A stretch of 12,985 bases of DNA from an uncultured Eubacteriales bacterium (lineage in GTDB: Bacteria; Bacillota; Clostridia; Oscillospirales; CAG-272). The notes beneath the pieces are model-generated. The model worked only from the letters and a program-made list of their open reading frames with translations, was not told the origin of the DNA and ran no database searches. Made by a program: the position numbers and the translations under genes. Of this stretch, positions 1 through 7,536 are shown piece by piece. The number at the start of each line of letters is the position of its first letter. Within the stretch, counting starts at the first letter, position 1. The stretch is from contig USGH01000043.1 of the NCBI GenBank assembly GCA_900554225.1, positions 1 to 12,985 on the forward strand. The letters are read 5' to 3'.

Positions 1-525
1 GGCGTGCATCGTCTGGTTCGCGTGTCTCCCTTTGACGCATCCGGCAGACGGCATACCTCGTTCGCATCCGTGGAAGTCATGCCGGAATTTGACGACGACA
101 ATTCCATCGAGATCAAGGATGAGGACCTGGAGATCACGGCACATCGTTCCAGCGGTGCGGGCGGTCAGCACATCAACAAGACGGACTCCGCCATCCGGAT
201 CACACACATTCCTACCGGGATCGTCGTAGGCTGTCAGACAGAGCGCAGCCAGCTCCAGAACAAGGAAACTGCAATGAAAATGCTGAAATCCAAGCTCATG
301 GAGATCAAGCAGCGCGAAAAGCTCGATAAGATCGACGACATCAAGGGCGTCAAGACAAACATCGAATGGGGCGCGCAGATCCGCTCCTACGTATTTATGC
401 CGTACACCCTTGTCAAGGATACGCGCACCGGCTACGAAGACGGCAACATTCAGGCAGTCATGGACGGCGATCTGGACGGCTTCATCAACGCCTATCTGAA
501 GATGAACGCCGGCAATAACAAGTGA
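1..525 (+). CDS. prfB: Peptide chain release factor 2, C-terminal part (5' end outside window)
   Basis: Release factor 2 ends translation at UGA and UAA codons in the ribosomal A site. The reading frame is open from base 1, so the gene is cut by the window edge; the 174 visible codons are about the last half of a protein usually near 365 residues. Two functional motifs are visible: the SPF tripeptide at fragment residues 9-11, which reads the stop codon and separates RF2 from RF1 (PxT), and GGQ at residues 54-56 (bases 160-168), which triggers peptidyl-tRNA hydrolysis. The residue before SGAGGQ is Ser; E. coli K-12 has Thr there. The C-terminal stretch with WGAQIRSY and RTG also matches RF2. 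The gene stops at TGA, a codon RF2 itself reads. The programmed frameshift site, if present, would lie upstream and cannot be seen. The stop overlaps the next start codon (TGATG), which suggests translational coupling. Confidence 0.97.
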   Translation, partial: GVHRLVRVSPFDASGRRHTSFASVEVMPEFDDDNSIEIKDEDLEITAHRSSGAGGQHINKTDSAIRITHIPTGIVVGCQTERSQLQNKETAMKMLKSKLMEIKQREKLDKIDDIKGVKTNIEWGAQIRSYVFMPYTLVKDTRTGYEDGNIQAVMDGDLDGFINAYLKMNAGNNK

Positions 526-1307
526 TGGAAAAGGAAGCGCACAAGCGGCAGGATTCCACTGTATTTGAGGGCATGACCTCGATCCGCGCCTGTATCCGCG
601 CCATGGAGGAAGGACTGAACGACCGATGGATCGAACGGATATGCGTGGATCGGAATAAAGCGACAGTCAGATCCGGGGAGCTTGGGTATTTACGTGCGAT
701 GGGGGAGAAACACGGCTTTCCGGTGGAGCTTACCGATACTGCGGCACTGGATGCTATGACGCTCGGCACGTCCCATGGCGGTTTTGCCGCTGTATGCACC
801 GCCCGCACGATCCTGCCGCTCACACCGGACGCGATTGTACCGGGACAGTTCGTCGCATGGATCGAGGGGATAGAGGATCCGTACAATTTCGGATACGCAC
901 TCCGTTCCCTGTACGCCTGCGGTGTCGATATGCTCGTGCTCTCGCCGCGCAATTGGATGAACGCTGCGGGAGTGGTCTGCCGATCGTCTGCCGGTGCTTC
1001 GGAGCTTTTGCCGATGTACATTGCCGAAAACGAAAATGTCACAGACTGGTTCCATGATAAAGGATACAAGGTCGCGTGCGCCGGGATCCGGGATTCCGTA
1101 TCGTCCTTTGATGCAAAACTGACCAAACCCATTTTCCTGATCGTCGGCGGAGAAAAGCGCGGGATCTCCCGCAAGCTCCTCGATCGTGTGGATCTTATCG
1201 TGCGGATCGACTACGGCAGAGCATTCCGTGGTTCCCTGTCCGCCGCTTCCGCCTGTGCCATGCTTGCATACGAGGTACTGCGGCAGAATCGCGGTACGGA
1301 AGAATAA
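525..1307 (+). CDS. SpoU/TrmH-family RNA 2'-O-methyltransferase
   Basis: A SAM-dependent enzyme that methylates a ribose 2'-OH in rRNA or tRNA; the exact target cannot be read. The protein has 260 residues, typical of the RlmB/TrmH group. Residues 12-90 resemble the SpoU substrate-binding domain (VFEGMTSI start, GTSHGGFAA end). The SPOUT trefoil-knot motifs follow: motif 1 at about 114-128 (GIEDPYNFGYALRS, Asn121 and Arg127), motif 2 at 205-215 (FLIVGGEKRGIS region) and motif 3 at 228-252 (IRIDYGR...SLSAASACA). Motif 3 has SLS where SLN is usual. ATG at 525 is preferred; it shares one base with the prfB stop. A GTG lies one codon upstream at 522. No clear Shine-Dalgarno site is seen, which fits coupling to prfB. 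A strong terminator follows, so prfB and this gene probably form the end of one transcript. Confidence 0.9.
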   Translation: MEKEAHKRQDSTVFEGMTSIRACIRAMEEGLNDRWIERICVDRNKATVRSGELGYLRAMGEKHGFPVELTDTAALDAMTLGTSHGGFAAVCTARTILPLTPDAIVPGQFVAWIEGIEDPYNFGYALRSLYACGVDMLVLSPRNWMNAAGVVCRSSAGASELLPMYIAENENVTDWFHDKGYKVACAGIRDSVSSFDAKLTKPIFLIVGGEKRGISRKLLDRVDLIVRIDYGRAFRGSLSAASACAMLAYEVLRQNRGTEE

Positions 1308-1324
1308 CGGCAGATCAGAAAAAA

Positions 1325-1358
1325 CGCGGAGTACTTCCCGAAAGAGACGTACTCCGCG
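1325..1358. terminator. Bidirectional intrinsic terminator between convergent genes
   Basis: Perfect 10-bp inverted repeat CGCGGAGTAC/GTACTCCGCG with a 14-base loop. It is flanked by an A run on the left (1319-1324) and a T run on the right (CATTTTTAT), so it has a U tract on both strands. It lies in the 68-base gap between the plus-strand methyltransferase and the minus-strand lipoprotein gene and can serve both. Confidence 0.9.
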
Positions 1359-1375
1359 CATTTTTATGCTCGCGG

Positions 1376-3751
1376 CTACTCGTTTTCGCTCAGATAGATT
1401 CCGACACGGCTATCGATATTCTTCGCGCATTCCTCCGCAGGGATCGCCCCGCCGAGATAGCGGCTTTCCTCTTCCTCCGCGATCGATGCGACCATACCAT
1501 CGAAATCCCAGAAGGAGACAACCTCACCCTCCAGAATGGCAGTGACCCGGGCAATATCGTCCGCTGTGATGACGTAATGATCGCCCGCGCGACCGTTCAG
1601 CGTGCCGTTTTCATCGAGTGCGATCGTTTTGTCAAAGGTTTTGGTATCGCCGTCGTGGTAGAAGAACAGCTCATATCCGCAATACCGCACGAACCGTTCC
1701 TCCTGCAATGCACGCACGCTGTAGAAACCAGAGCGCAGCGCGTCGAACACGTACCTCTCCTGCACTGGGAACGACCGTGTGAGATAGGACTCGATAAATT
1801 CCCACGCGAGAGACGGTTCCGCGCAGTCCGAGCTGATCGCAAGGTGGCTGTCGGGACGGAGATTTACACCGTGTTTATCCTCTGCCGGATAGCCGATGCA
1901 CGTAATGTCGCGGGTGCCGAATACGTGCGCGAGACGGTAATAGCCGTACATCGTACCAATAAGCTCCTCCAACTTGATTTTGCCGTTCCAGTACAGGTTT
2001 TCGCCGCCTTCCGTCACCTCGAGCTGATCCTCGGAGGAAAGCTCTCCGGCAAAAAGCGCGTCGTAATTGTTCGTAGCATGGGTCATGTACGTCTGCCCGG
2101 TTTCCGGCAGGGTCTGTAAAAACGTGAGATAGCGCAAAAACAGCGGATCGTTGAACGCTGCTTTTCCGTTCCGAATAAACGACCGATACTGGTTCTGACC
2201 AAAGAGCATATTGGTGTAGTTTTTCCGGCTTAACTCCTCCATGAGATGTTCGCCGTCCGTGAGACCGTCGCAGAAATCGAGAAATTCTGCAAGATCCCAC
2301 CCGGTTCTGCCATCCAGCACGTCGGACCTGCCTACCAGTCCATTCAACCGGAACGATCGAAAGATACCGTATAGCTTGCCGTCGTCCGATTCCATGTAAT
2401 CCCGCACACTGTGGTAGAGCGAATCCTTCTGCACCTCACCGTTCATGAGCGGATACAGGTCGACGAGATACCCTGGCAGTCTTTTTGTGAGCGTTTTGAG
2501 ATCGTTTCCGGACAGAACGAGAATATCCGCCTTGACGACTCTGGCGGTCAGATCGGTTTTGAAGCGGTCGTAGCCTGCCAGAAAGTTCTCTTTTGTGCGG
2601 TATTTGCTGTAATCCGTGACCAGGATCCGCGCATTTTCATGGGTGCCGTGAAACCGGGCGACCTCCGCTTTGATGTCTTCAGAAATATCCATACCGACAA
2701 GGTGCAGCACCGTCGCCTGGGTGAGATCGATATCCTCCGATGGACGATAAAGCCGCAGGGTGGACGCGCTGCCGTCCATGGTGAGGATCGCCATATGCGG
2801 TCTGTCATTTTTACCGCGGAAGAACAGATCCACCCCGCGCACGCTACCCGTAATCCCGGACTGCAGGAGATCCGCCACCGGTTCACATATGAGCTTTTCC
2901 GGATCCGCGTCCTCGGCGAGACGATAACGGTATACCATATCGTCCTTGTAGAAATAGAAATACCCGCCATAACAGTCGATCGGCGTACCCTCGTACCAGG
3001 CGTTCGCTCCGTTCATATAAGCAGGCGTCGCGTATTCCCGCACGATGGCGTGGTCGCGGATCTCGGCGATCGTCAGTCCAGCTCCGGTGCTATAAGTGAC
3101 GTAATATCCCTCATGCGCGGAGATGATCCCGACGCTGTCCCCGGGCAGCTCAAGCGTGGCGATCATGGTCAGCGTGTCATCATAAAACGCGAGCTTTTTG
3201 CCCCAGAGCATGGCGATCTCGTCCTCTGCGGCGACAATCGGCAGCGCGCCAATGGCAAACGGACTGTTTGTGGACAAAGACGGCTTGTCGGCCCCCCCAT
3301 CGGGACGGATCCCGTCAAGGGAAACCTCCGCGAGCACCGCGCCTGTGAGATCGAACCAACGGAATCGGTTCTCGCCGTTTTCAAAAGGGATCGCAAACAG
3401 TCCTCTCTCTGTCAGGGTCTGTCCGTTGACACTTTGCAGTGCAAGCGGGATCGCCTCGGACGCGCCGCCGTTTTCATCCATGACGATATAGTAGGACTTT
3501 TCTTCATAAGCATCTGCGGTTTTGTCGTAGAAGTACGCCTCTCGATTGTCCTCACGGGAAAACACATAGTATTTCCCGTCCGCAAACACGACGTTCGATG
3601 GGATGGCATCCATACTCTTTACAAGCGGCTCATCCGTCACCTGGGTATAGAGGTTTTGCAGAATGTTCTCATCCGCCGCTGTGTTTTTCCGACAGGCGGT
3701 AAGCGGGATGAGCATGGTCAGGGCTAAGAAAAAACAAAGAATCTTTCGCAT
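1376..3751 (-). CDS. Large lipoprotein: propeller-like N-half, solute-binding-protein-like C-half
   Basis: A 791-residue predicted surface lipoprotein. Residues 1-20 form a lipoprotein signal peptide (basic MRK, hydrophobic core, lipobox LTAC with Cys20 as lipidation site). Residues about 45-335 contain recurring Tyr/Phe-rich beta-strand units (KYYVFSRED, GYYVTYSTG, GYFYFYKDD, STLRLYRP) that suggest a beta-propeller-like fold; this is inference. From about 345 to the end the sequence resembles family 1 extracellular solute-binding proteins: KADILVLSGNDL, a YLVDLYPLM segment, DGKLYGI, and GWDLAEFLDF. ABC substrate-binding proteins normally hand sugars or peptides to a membrane permease, but no permease or ATPase gene lies beside it. 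GGAG stands 8 bases before ATG 3751; an out-of-frame ATG lies 4 bases upstream. It is probably its own transcript, bounded by terminators on both sides. The ligand is unknown. Confidence 0.85.
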   Translation of the reverse strand: MRKILCFFLALTMLIPLTACRKNTAADENILQNLYTQVTDEPLVKSMDAIPSNVVFADGKYYVFSREDNREAYFYDKTADAYEEKSYYIVMDENGGASEAIPLALQSVNGQTLTERGLFAIPFENGENRFRWFDLTGAVLAEVSLDGIRPDGGADKPSLSTNSPFAIGALPIVAAEDEIAMLWGKKLAFYDDTLTMIATLELPGDSVGIISAHEGYYVTYSTGAGLTIAEIRDHAIVREYATPAYMNGANAWYEGTPIDCYGGYFYFYKDDMVYRYRLAEDADPEKLICEPVADLLQSGITGSVRGVDLFFRGKNDRPHMAILTMDGSASTLRLYRPSEDIDLTQATVLHLVGMDISEDIKAEVARFHGTHENARILVTDYSKYRTKENFLAGYDRFKTDLTARVVKADILVLSGNDLKTLTKRLPGYLVDLYPLMNGEVQKDSLYHSVRDYMESDDGKLYGIFRSFRLNGLVGRSDVLDGRTGWDLAEFLDFCDGLTDGEHLMEELSRKNYTNMLFGQNQYRSFIRNGKAAFNDPLFLRYLTFLQTLPETGQTYMTHATNNYDALFAGELSSEDQLEVTEGGENLYWNGKIKLEELIGTMYGYYRLAHVFGTRDITCIGYPAEDKHGVNLRPDSHLAISSDCAEPSLAWEFIESYLTRSFPVQERYVFDALRSGFYSVRALQEERFVRYCGYELFFYHDGDTKTFDKTIALDENGTLNGRAGDHYVITADDIARVTAILEGEVVSFWDFDGMVASIAEEEESRYLGGAIPAEECAKNIDSRVGIYLSENE

Positions 3752-3840
3752 ACATGGTTCTCCTCTCTGATTTACAAGATTCTACTATCTTTATAAGCAA
3801 CAGGAAAACGTAAAACCCTGCGGTTTACGAAAGATTCTTT
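3736..3840. repeat. Three AAGATTCT-type sites at the start and leader of the lipoprotein gene
   Basis: CGAAAGATTCTTT at 3828-3840 is the exact reverse complement of 3736-3748, which is codons 2-6 of the lipoprotein gene. A third, shorter copy (AAGATTCT) lies at 3776-3783. Each full copy is itself a palindrome, AAAGA-N-TCTTT. The two full copies are 94 bp apart centre to centre. They could be operator sites, or the leader RNA could pair with the beginning of the coding region. Both readings are inference. Confidence 0.4.
3809..3829 (-). terminator. Hairpin with short U tract, likely end of the SPFH/TPM operon
   Basis: CGTAAAACC/GGTTTACG forms an 8-bp stem with one bulged A and a 4-base loop. 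On the minus strand it is followed by TTTTCC. It lies about 100 bases after the TPM-gene stop and before the lipoprotein start. It is weaker than the other terminators in the window. A second imperfect hairpin (3920-3940) overlaps the TPM stop codon. Confidence 0.45.
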
Positions 3841-3930
3841 TTATAGGACGGTTTTCCGTGCGGAAATGTCGCTTCTTTATCGGTAGGAATGTACCACCTT
3901 TTCTCTTTAAAACGAGGTCTTCTTTCTGTA

Positions 3931-4818
3931 TCAGAAGGAACCGCTGGATCCGCCGTGCGTTTCACCAGAGGAAGAGGTGTGGGTAGTGGACGGCCCGTCA
4001 TGATCCTCGTTCTCCTGCGCGCGTTTGGTGCGGTTTACGGTACGATAGAGGAAAATGTCCCGTGTGTCTGTGATGCGCAGGGAGTCCCTGTCCACGTAGT
4101 CCGCGGCGCCGGATTTCTGCTGCACGGTACGGAGCTTCGCCTTCATAATACCCATCGGGATCATGGAGAGCAGGAAACCGACGAGCAGGGCGATCGGGAT
4201 GTACCGTGCCGTGATCTCAAGCCGTCTGCCAACCGAAACCGGCTCGTAGGAATCATAATCCTCGTCGTAGAAATCTTGATCCCCGTCATAGGAATCCGAT
4301 TGGTTAAAATAGTCGCTCGGCTTTTGTCCCGTTCTCTCCGCGTATAGATAGTCGCAGCCCTCCGCATAGGCAAGGAACGCGCTCTCGTAATCGCCATTCG
4401 ATAGATAGGAGAGAAACTGCTCCTGCAAATATTCGTTGCCCTTGTCCGTCACATACTGGATCGCCAATCCATGCGTGGAGAGTGCCCATTTGCGCTCCTC
4501 CATGGCAACAACAAACAAAATGCCGTCCTTGTTTTCCCCGGTGCCATATCCGTATGCATCGAACAGATCATCGGCATAGGCAACAATATCGTCATAGCCG
4601 TCCGCCGCGATGCTGTTTACCACGGCTATGGAGGTATCCACCTGGAAGCGGTCGCTTACAACATTGAGTGCTTCAAGAACCGTATTGTACTCATCCGCAG
4701 ACAGCACACCATATTCGTCGTACAATCTGCCAAGCGACTCTGTCTCGGCAAAGCATACGCCGGTCATGAGAAAGACAAGCGTGATCATGGTCAGCGCAGT
4801 GGCAATGATGCGTTTCAT
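3931..4818 (-). CDS. TPM-domain membrane protein (YgcG/YdjH-like)
   Basis: A 295-residue protein with a signal peptide (residues 1-24, VCFA before the likely cleavage site), an extracytoplasmic TPM domain (about 28-155; motifs DEYGVLS and NKDGILFVVA), an acidic Asp/Tyr-rich linker (about 173-193), one transmembrane helix (about 206-226) and a polar tail. The tail ends in Ser/Thr/Gly repeats with a final GGSSGSF, a hallmark of YgcG-type proteins. TPM domains occur in Psb32, TLP18.3 and MOLO-1; phosphatase activity has been reported for some plant members, but no enzymatic role is established here. The gene starts at ATG 4818 with GGGAGGGG upstream, 15 bases after the stop of the zinc-ribbon gene, so the two are clearly co-transcribed. 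In B. subtilis a related protein (YdjH) works with a zinc-ribbon protein and an SPFH protein in the PspA envelope-stress system. Confidence 0.88.
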   Translation of the reverse strand: MKRIIATALTMITLVFLMTGVCFAETESLGRLYDEYGVLSADEYNTVLEALNVVSDRFQVDTSIAVVNSIAADGYDDIVAYADDLFDAYGYGTGENKDGILFVVAMEERKWALSTHGLAIQYVTDKGNEYLQEQFLSYLSNGDYESAFLAYAEGCDYLYAERTGQKPSDYFNQSDSYDGDQDFYDEDYDSYEPVSVGRRLEITARYIPIALLVGFLLSMIPMGIMKAKLRTVQQKSGAADYVDRDSLRITDTRDIFLYRTVNRTKRAQENEDHDGPSTTHTSSSGETHGGSSGSF

Positions 4819-4833
4819 ATTTCGTCCCCTCCC

Positions 4834-5922
4834 TTACACCGACTGAACAATAAAGAGGACAAGCAGCGAAATCAGCGCAAAAATACCCGTGTAGAGGAGC
4901 TTATATTTCCAATACGCGCCCTTGTCCATCGGCAGATTTCCGATGAATTTTCCGGTCTGTCCGTTCATGGCAAACTGATAATTCTGTCCGTTCCAGCTTG
5001 TATTGAGGATCCATGCCGGCAAAAGCACGTACCGTACACGGCCGTTCTGGAACCGTATGCTCGACGATTCCAGCGTAACGGAGGAGTATTCGCTGCACGT
5101 TTCCTGTCGGATCACTCTTTCCGTCGTCTGCCGGATCCGTTCATTGGCACGCTCGATGCAGTCCTCCTTTGGCACGTCGTATTTGTCCGCAAGATACCCC
5201 GCGAGATACGCCGTCTGGAAATCGACCGCCTCGGTGAGGTCATACGGCTCCAGGGATTCCGTCAGATCGTTCGGAATCTTGGACGCACCGTCAACGGGAA
5301 TCCCGGTGTACGCCAGAGAACCGCCGCGCACTACGGAATAATACTCCGTTTCGGTATAGTCGTACTCATTATCCGACCACGCATGTACCCTTGTCCCCTT
5401 GAAACGGAGATGCGCGTCCGCTTCGGTATCAAAGAGCCAGAATGGGATATAGACACCGCGGATCTCATCGATATGGTTCTGGCTTTGGAACACACGCGGC
5501 AGGAGCTTCTTGCCGGTCAGATGACGCTGCAATGCCTCCTTTGCCGCATTTTTGTCCAGCTTGAACGGCACCACCAGATCCGGGCGCAGATCTCCCGCGA
5601 AGGTACCGACCATCACAACAGGATTGCCGCAGTACGGACAGCTCAACGCCCCGGCATTCTCGTCCGCCAGGATCTCTCCGCCGCAGGATTTACACGCGTA
5701 AACACGCATTCCGTCCGTTTCACCCGCCTGCCACTGCGTACCGCCGGAGGTATCCCAGTGCATGGCGTCTTTCCCGTCCTCGTTCAGGGCAGCATCCATA
5801 TCCCGCAGTGCGTCCATCTCAAATTCGGTATCGCAATACGGGCATTTCATCTTCTGCGCACCAGGATCAAATGCGATCGCACCGCCGCAGTTTGGGCATT
5901 TGTATGTCAGTTGCTTGTCCAA
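4834..5922 (-). CDS. Double zinc-ribbon membrane protein (YdjG-like), TTG start
   Basis: A 362-residue protein with two TFIIB-type zinc ribbons near the N-terminus: Cys9/Cys12 with Cys27/Cys30, and Cys77/Cys80 with Cys95/Cys98. A middle domain follows (about 105-335) with YIPFWLFDTEAD and YVLLPAWIL, typical of this family, and a single C-terminal transmembrane helix (about 341-360). The topology suggests a cytoplasmic body anchored in the membrane. The start is TTG at 5922, chosen because a perfect AGGAGG stands 8 bases upstream; no ATG fits as well. It sits between the SPFH gene (88-base gap) and the TPM gene (15-base gap). The set matches the B. subtilis ydjG/ydjH/ydjI partners in content, though gene order differs. 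Biochemical function is unknown; zinc binding is inferred from the paired Cys motifs. Confidence 0.87.
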   Translation of the reverse strand: MDKQLTYKCPNCGGAIAFDPGAQKMKCPYCDTEFEMDALRDMDAALNEDGKDAMHWDTSGGTQWQAGETDGMRVYACKSCGGEILADENAGALSCPYCGNPVVMVGTFAGDLRPDLVVPFKLDKNAAKEALQRHLTGKKLLPRVFQSQNHIDEIRGVYIPFWLFDTEADAHLRFKGTRVHAWSDNEYDYTETEYYSVVRGGSLAYTGIPVDGASKIPNDLTESLEPYDLTEAVDFQTAYLAGYLADKYDVPKEDCIERANERIRQTTERVIRQETCSEYSSVTLESSSIRFQNGRVRYVLLPAWILNTSWNGQNYQFAMNGQTGKFIGNLPMDKGAYWKYKLLYTGIFALISLLVLFIVQSV

Positions 5923-5943
5923 ATCTCTATCCTCCTACTCAGA

Positions 5944-6000
5944 ACGGAAATACCTCCGCCCGACGAAAACGCAGAAAATGCCGCCGGACAGAGGTACCGT
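5944..6000. other. Long hairpin in the SPFH / zinc-ribbon intergenic gap
   Basis: TACCTCCGCCCG (5951-5962) pairs with CGGACAGAGGTA (5985-5996), 12 bp with G-U pairs in the minus-strand transcript. The stem continues as ACGG/CCGT (5944-5947 with 5997-6000) past a 3-base bulge. No U tract follows, so it is not a clear terminator. It may be an mRNA processing or stability element, or a partial attenuator within the operon. Confidence 0.5.
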
Positions 6001-6010
6001 GTTCTATCGA

Positions 6011-7330
6011 TTATTTTACGTCCGCATCGTTGAAGGGATCGCCGCATTCCGGGCAGAATTTCGGCGGATGTGCCGGATCCTCCGGTTCCCAGCCGCACTT
6101 GTCACAGCGATACAGCTTTTCGCCGGTCGGCTTCTTTGCACCGCATTCGGAGCAGAACTTCCCCTTGTTGATCGCGCCGCAGGAGCATTTCCAACCCTCT
6201 TCCGGCTTTTTCGCACCGCATTCCGGGCAGAATTTTCCCGTAGCGGTCGCCCCGCAGGAGCATTTCCAACCACCCGCAGCCTGTGCCGGAGCCGGATTCT
6301 GTGCCGCCTGCTGTGCTGCCTGCTGCTGACCCATGGCAAAAAGATTCTGTGCGTTCATGCCGCCTGCGTTCTGTGCCATATTCATGCCCATGAAGCCGAC
6401 TGCCGCACCGCCCGCGTTACCTGCTGCCGTTTTCATGGCATCCGCCTGCGCACCGACTAGGGTAGCCGCCGCCATGGTGGGGTCACGGTACATTGCCGAC
6501 TTCTGCGCGTCCTTGATGATCTGTGCATCCTCGTCCGGCAGGCTCACGGAGCCAAGTGCCACACTGACGACCCGGATGCCTCTCGTCTTGCCCCATTTTT
6601 CGGACAGAACCTCGTTCATCGCCGCTTCCAGCTCGGTATTGTGAGAGACCAGCTGATTCGGGCGCAATTCCATATCGGACAGCTTACCGAATGCCGGCTG
6701 CAATGCGCTGATAAATTCCGCTTTCAATGTGCTGTCCAGCTCGGAACGGTCGTATGTATTTGCCACGTTGCCGCAGACATGGGTATAGAACAGAAGCGGA
6801 TCCGCGATTTTATAGGAATACACACCGTTGCACCGAACGGATACGTCGATGTCCAGCTGGATCCGGGAATCCACCACGCGAAACGGAATCGGCGTTGCGG
6901 TACCGAATTTGTTGTCAAGGATCTCCTTGGTGTTGAAGTAGTAAACGCGCTGATCCTTGCCTGTGTCGCCGCCGTAGGTGAAACGCTTGCCGATCGTTTT
7001 GAACGTAGCCTAGATCGATTCGCCGAGACTGCCTGCGAAAATGGACGGTTCCGTAGAGGTATCGTAGGTGAATTCTCCGGGCTCCGCGCAGACCTCTACC
7101 ACCTTGCCCTGCTCCACGATGATCATACACTGACCGTCTGCGACCGCGATTCCGGAGCCGTTGGAGATGATGTTGTCCTCGCCTCTCGTGTTGGAGGAAC
7201 GACCGGACGTCCGCTTTCTGCCCTTCACGACGAGCACATCGTTGTCGATCGCGTCACAGTAGAAAAATTCCTTCCACTGATCGGCAAGAACACCGCCGAC
7301 CGCGCCAAGTCCCGCTCTGATAAGTCCCAT
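6011..7330 (-). pseudogene. SPFH-domain protein with C-terminal zinc ribbons (YdjI-like), interrupted by an in-frame TAG
   Basis: One gene of 440 codons including the stop, split by a single TAG at codon 107 (7010-7012). Both sides stay in the same frame with no other damage. The N-part begins MGLIRAGLGAVGG, as in YdjI-like proteins, and runs to GSLGESI. Directly after the TAG the family sequence resumes (ATFKTIGKRFTYGG, then DQRVYYFNTKEILDNKFGT). The SPFH core is followed by an Ala/Gln/Gly-rich linker (about 305-352) and three zinc ribbons (about 355-376, 379-400, 407-434). Such proteins are thought to form membrane-associated oligomers in envelope stress. ATG 7330 has GGGAG 11 bases upstream and a near-consensus promoter at 7407-7435. 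The downstream half has only a GTG (6877) and no ribosome site, so the C-part would need readthrough. TAG serves as a normal stop for three other genes here, so genome-wide recoding is unlikely. A recent nonsense mutation, a strain variant or a base-call error are the main alternatives. Confidence 0.85.
6177..6271 (-). repeat. Tandem duplicated zinc-ribbon coding units
   Basis: The 20-base segment starting CCGCAGGAGCATTTCC occurs at 6177-6196 and again at 6252-6271, 75 bases (25 codons) apart. It encodes the GWKCSCG start of two adjacent zinc ribbons in the SPFH protein. The third ribbon (YRCDKCGWEP, nearer the C-terminus) is diverged. This indicates a within-gene duplication. Confidence 0.75.
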
Positions 7331-7406
7331 ACTTCTGATATCTCCCTTCCATTTCACAGCGCAGATTTGCTGAGTCTCCGCCTGTACATCCGTCTTTTTC
7401 AATGGT

Positions 7407-7435
7407 ATTATAGCATATTCCCCCTGCAAAAACAA
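7407..7435 (-). promoter_or_regulatory. Sigma-A-type promoter of the SPFH operon
   Basis: On the minus strand: -35 TTGTTT (7430-7435), a 17-base spacer, -10 TATAAT (7407-7412), with TGC just before the -10 giving an extended -10. The expected start is near 7400, leaving a leader of about 70 bases before ATG 7330. Confidence 0.8.
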
Positions 7436-7507
7436 GCCATATTACGGAGTTTTTCACGAAATCTCATGAATTTCTAACCTGCTCCTGTATCCGCGCAACA
7501 AAACGGC

Positions 7508-7536
7508 TTGTATTTCCGGATGGCATATGCTATAAT
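7508..7536 (+). promoter_or_regulatory. Sigma-A-type promoter of the SGNH/ATPase operon
   Basis: -35 TTGTAT (7508-7513), a 17-base spacer, -10 TATAAT (7531-7536), preceded by TGC (extended -10). The expected start is near 7543, about 50 bases before ATG 7596. The 13-mer ATATGCTATAATA around this -10 (7525-7537) is repeated exactly, inverted, at 7406-7418 in the divergent promoter. The rest of the 7331-7595 gap holds only a small GAAAT/ATTTC hairpin (7458-7474). Confidence 0.85.

Noticed and set aside
485..1361. Two open frames of more than 220 codons on the minus strand
   Set aside because: They lie opposite the methyltransferase gene and across the terminator; only the plus-strand frame has SPOUT motifs.
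2411..3727. Open frame of 438 codons on the plus strand
   Set aside because: It is antisense to the lipoprotein, which has a signal peptide, ribosome site and binding-protein motifs; no independent support.
4471..6033. Open frame of 520 codons on the plus strand
   Set aside because: It lies antisense to the zinc-ribbon and TPM genes, which have clear motifs, ribosome sites and operon spacing. Its translation shows no recognisable domain and is rich in Arg/His/Ile as expected of an antisense shadow.
6011..7330. Genome-wide TAG recoding (for example pyrrolysine) to explain the SPFH stop
   Set aside because: The lipoprotein, ATPase and sigma-factor genes all end at TAG at sensible family ends, so TAG is a working stop codon here. 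Local readthrough cannot be excluded.
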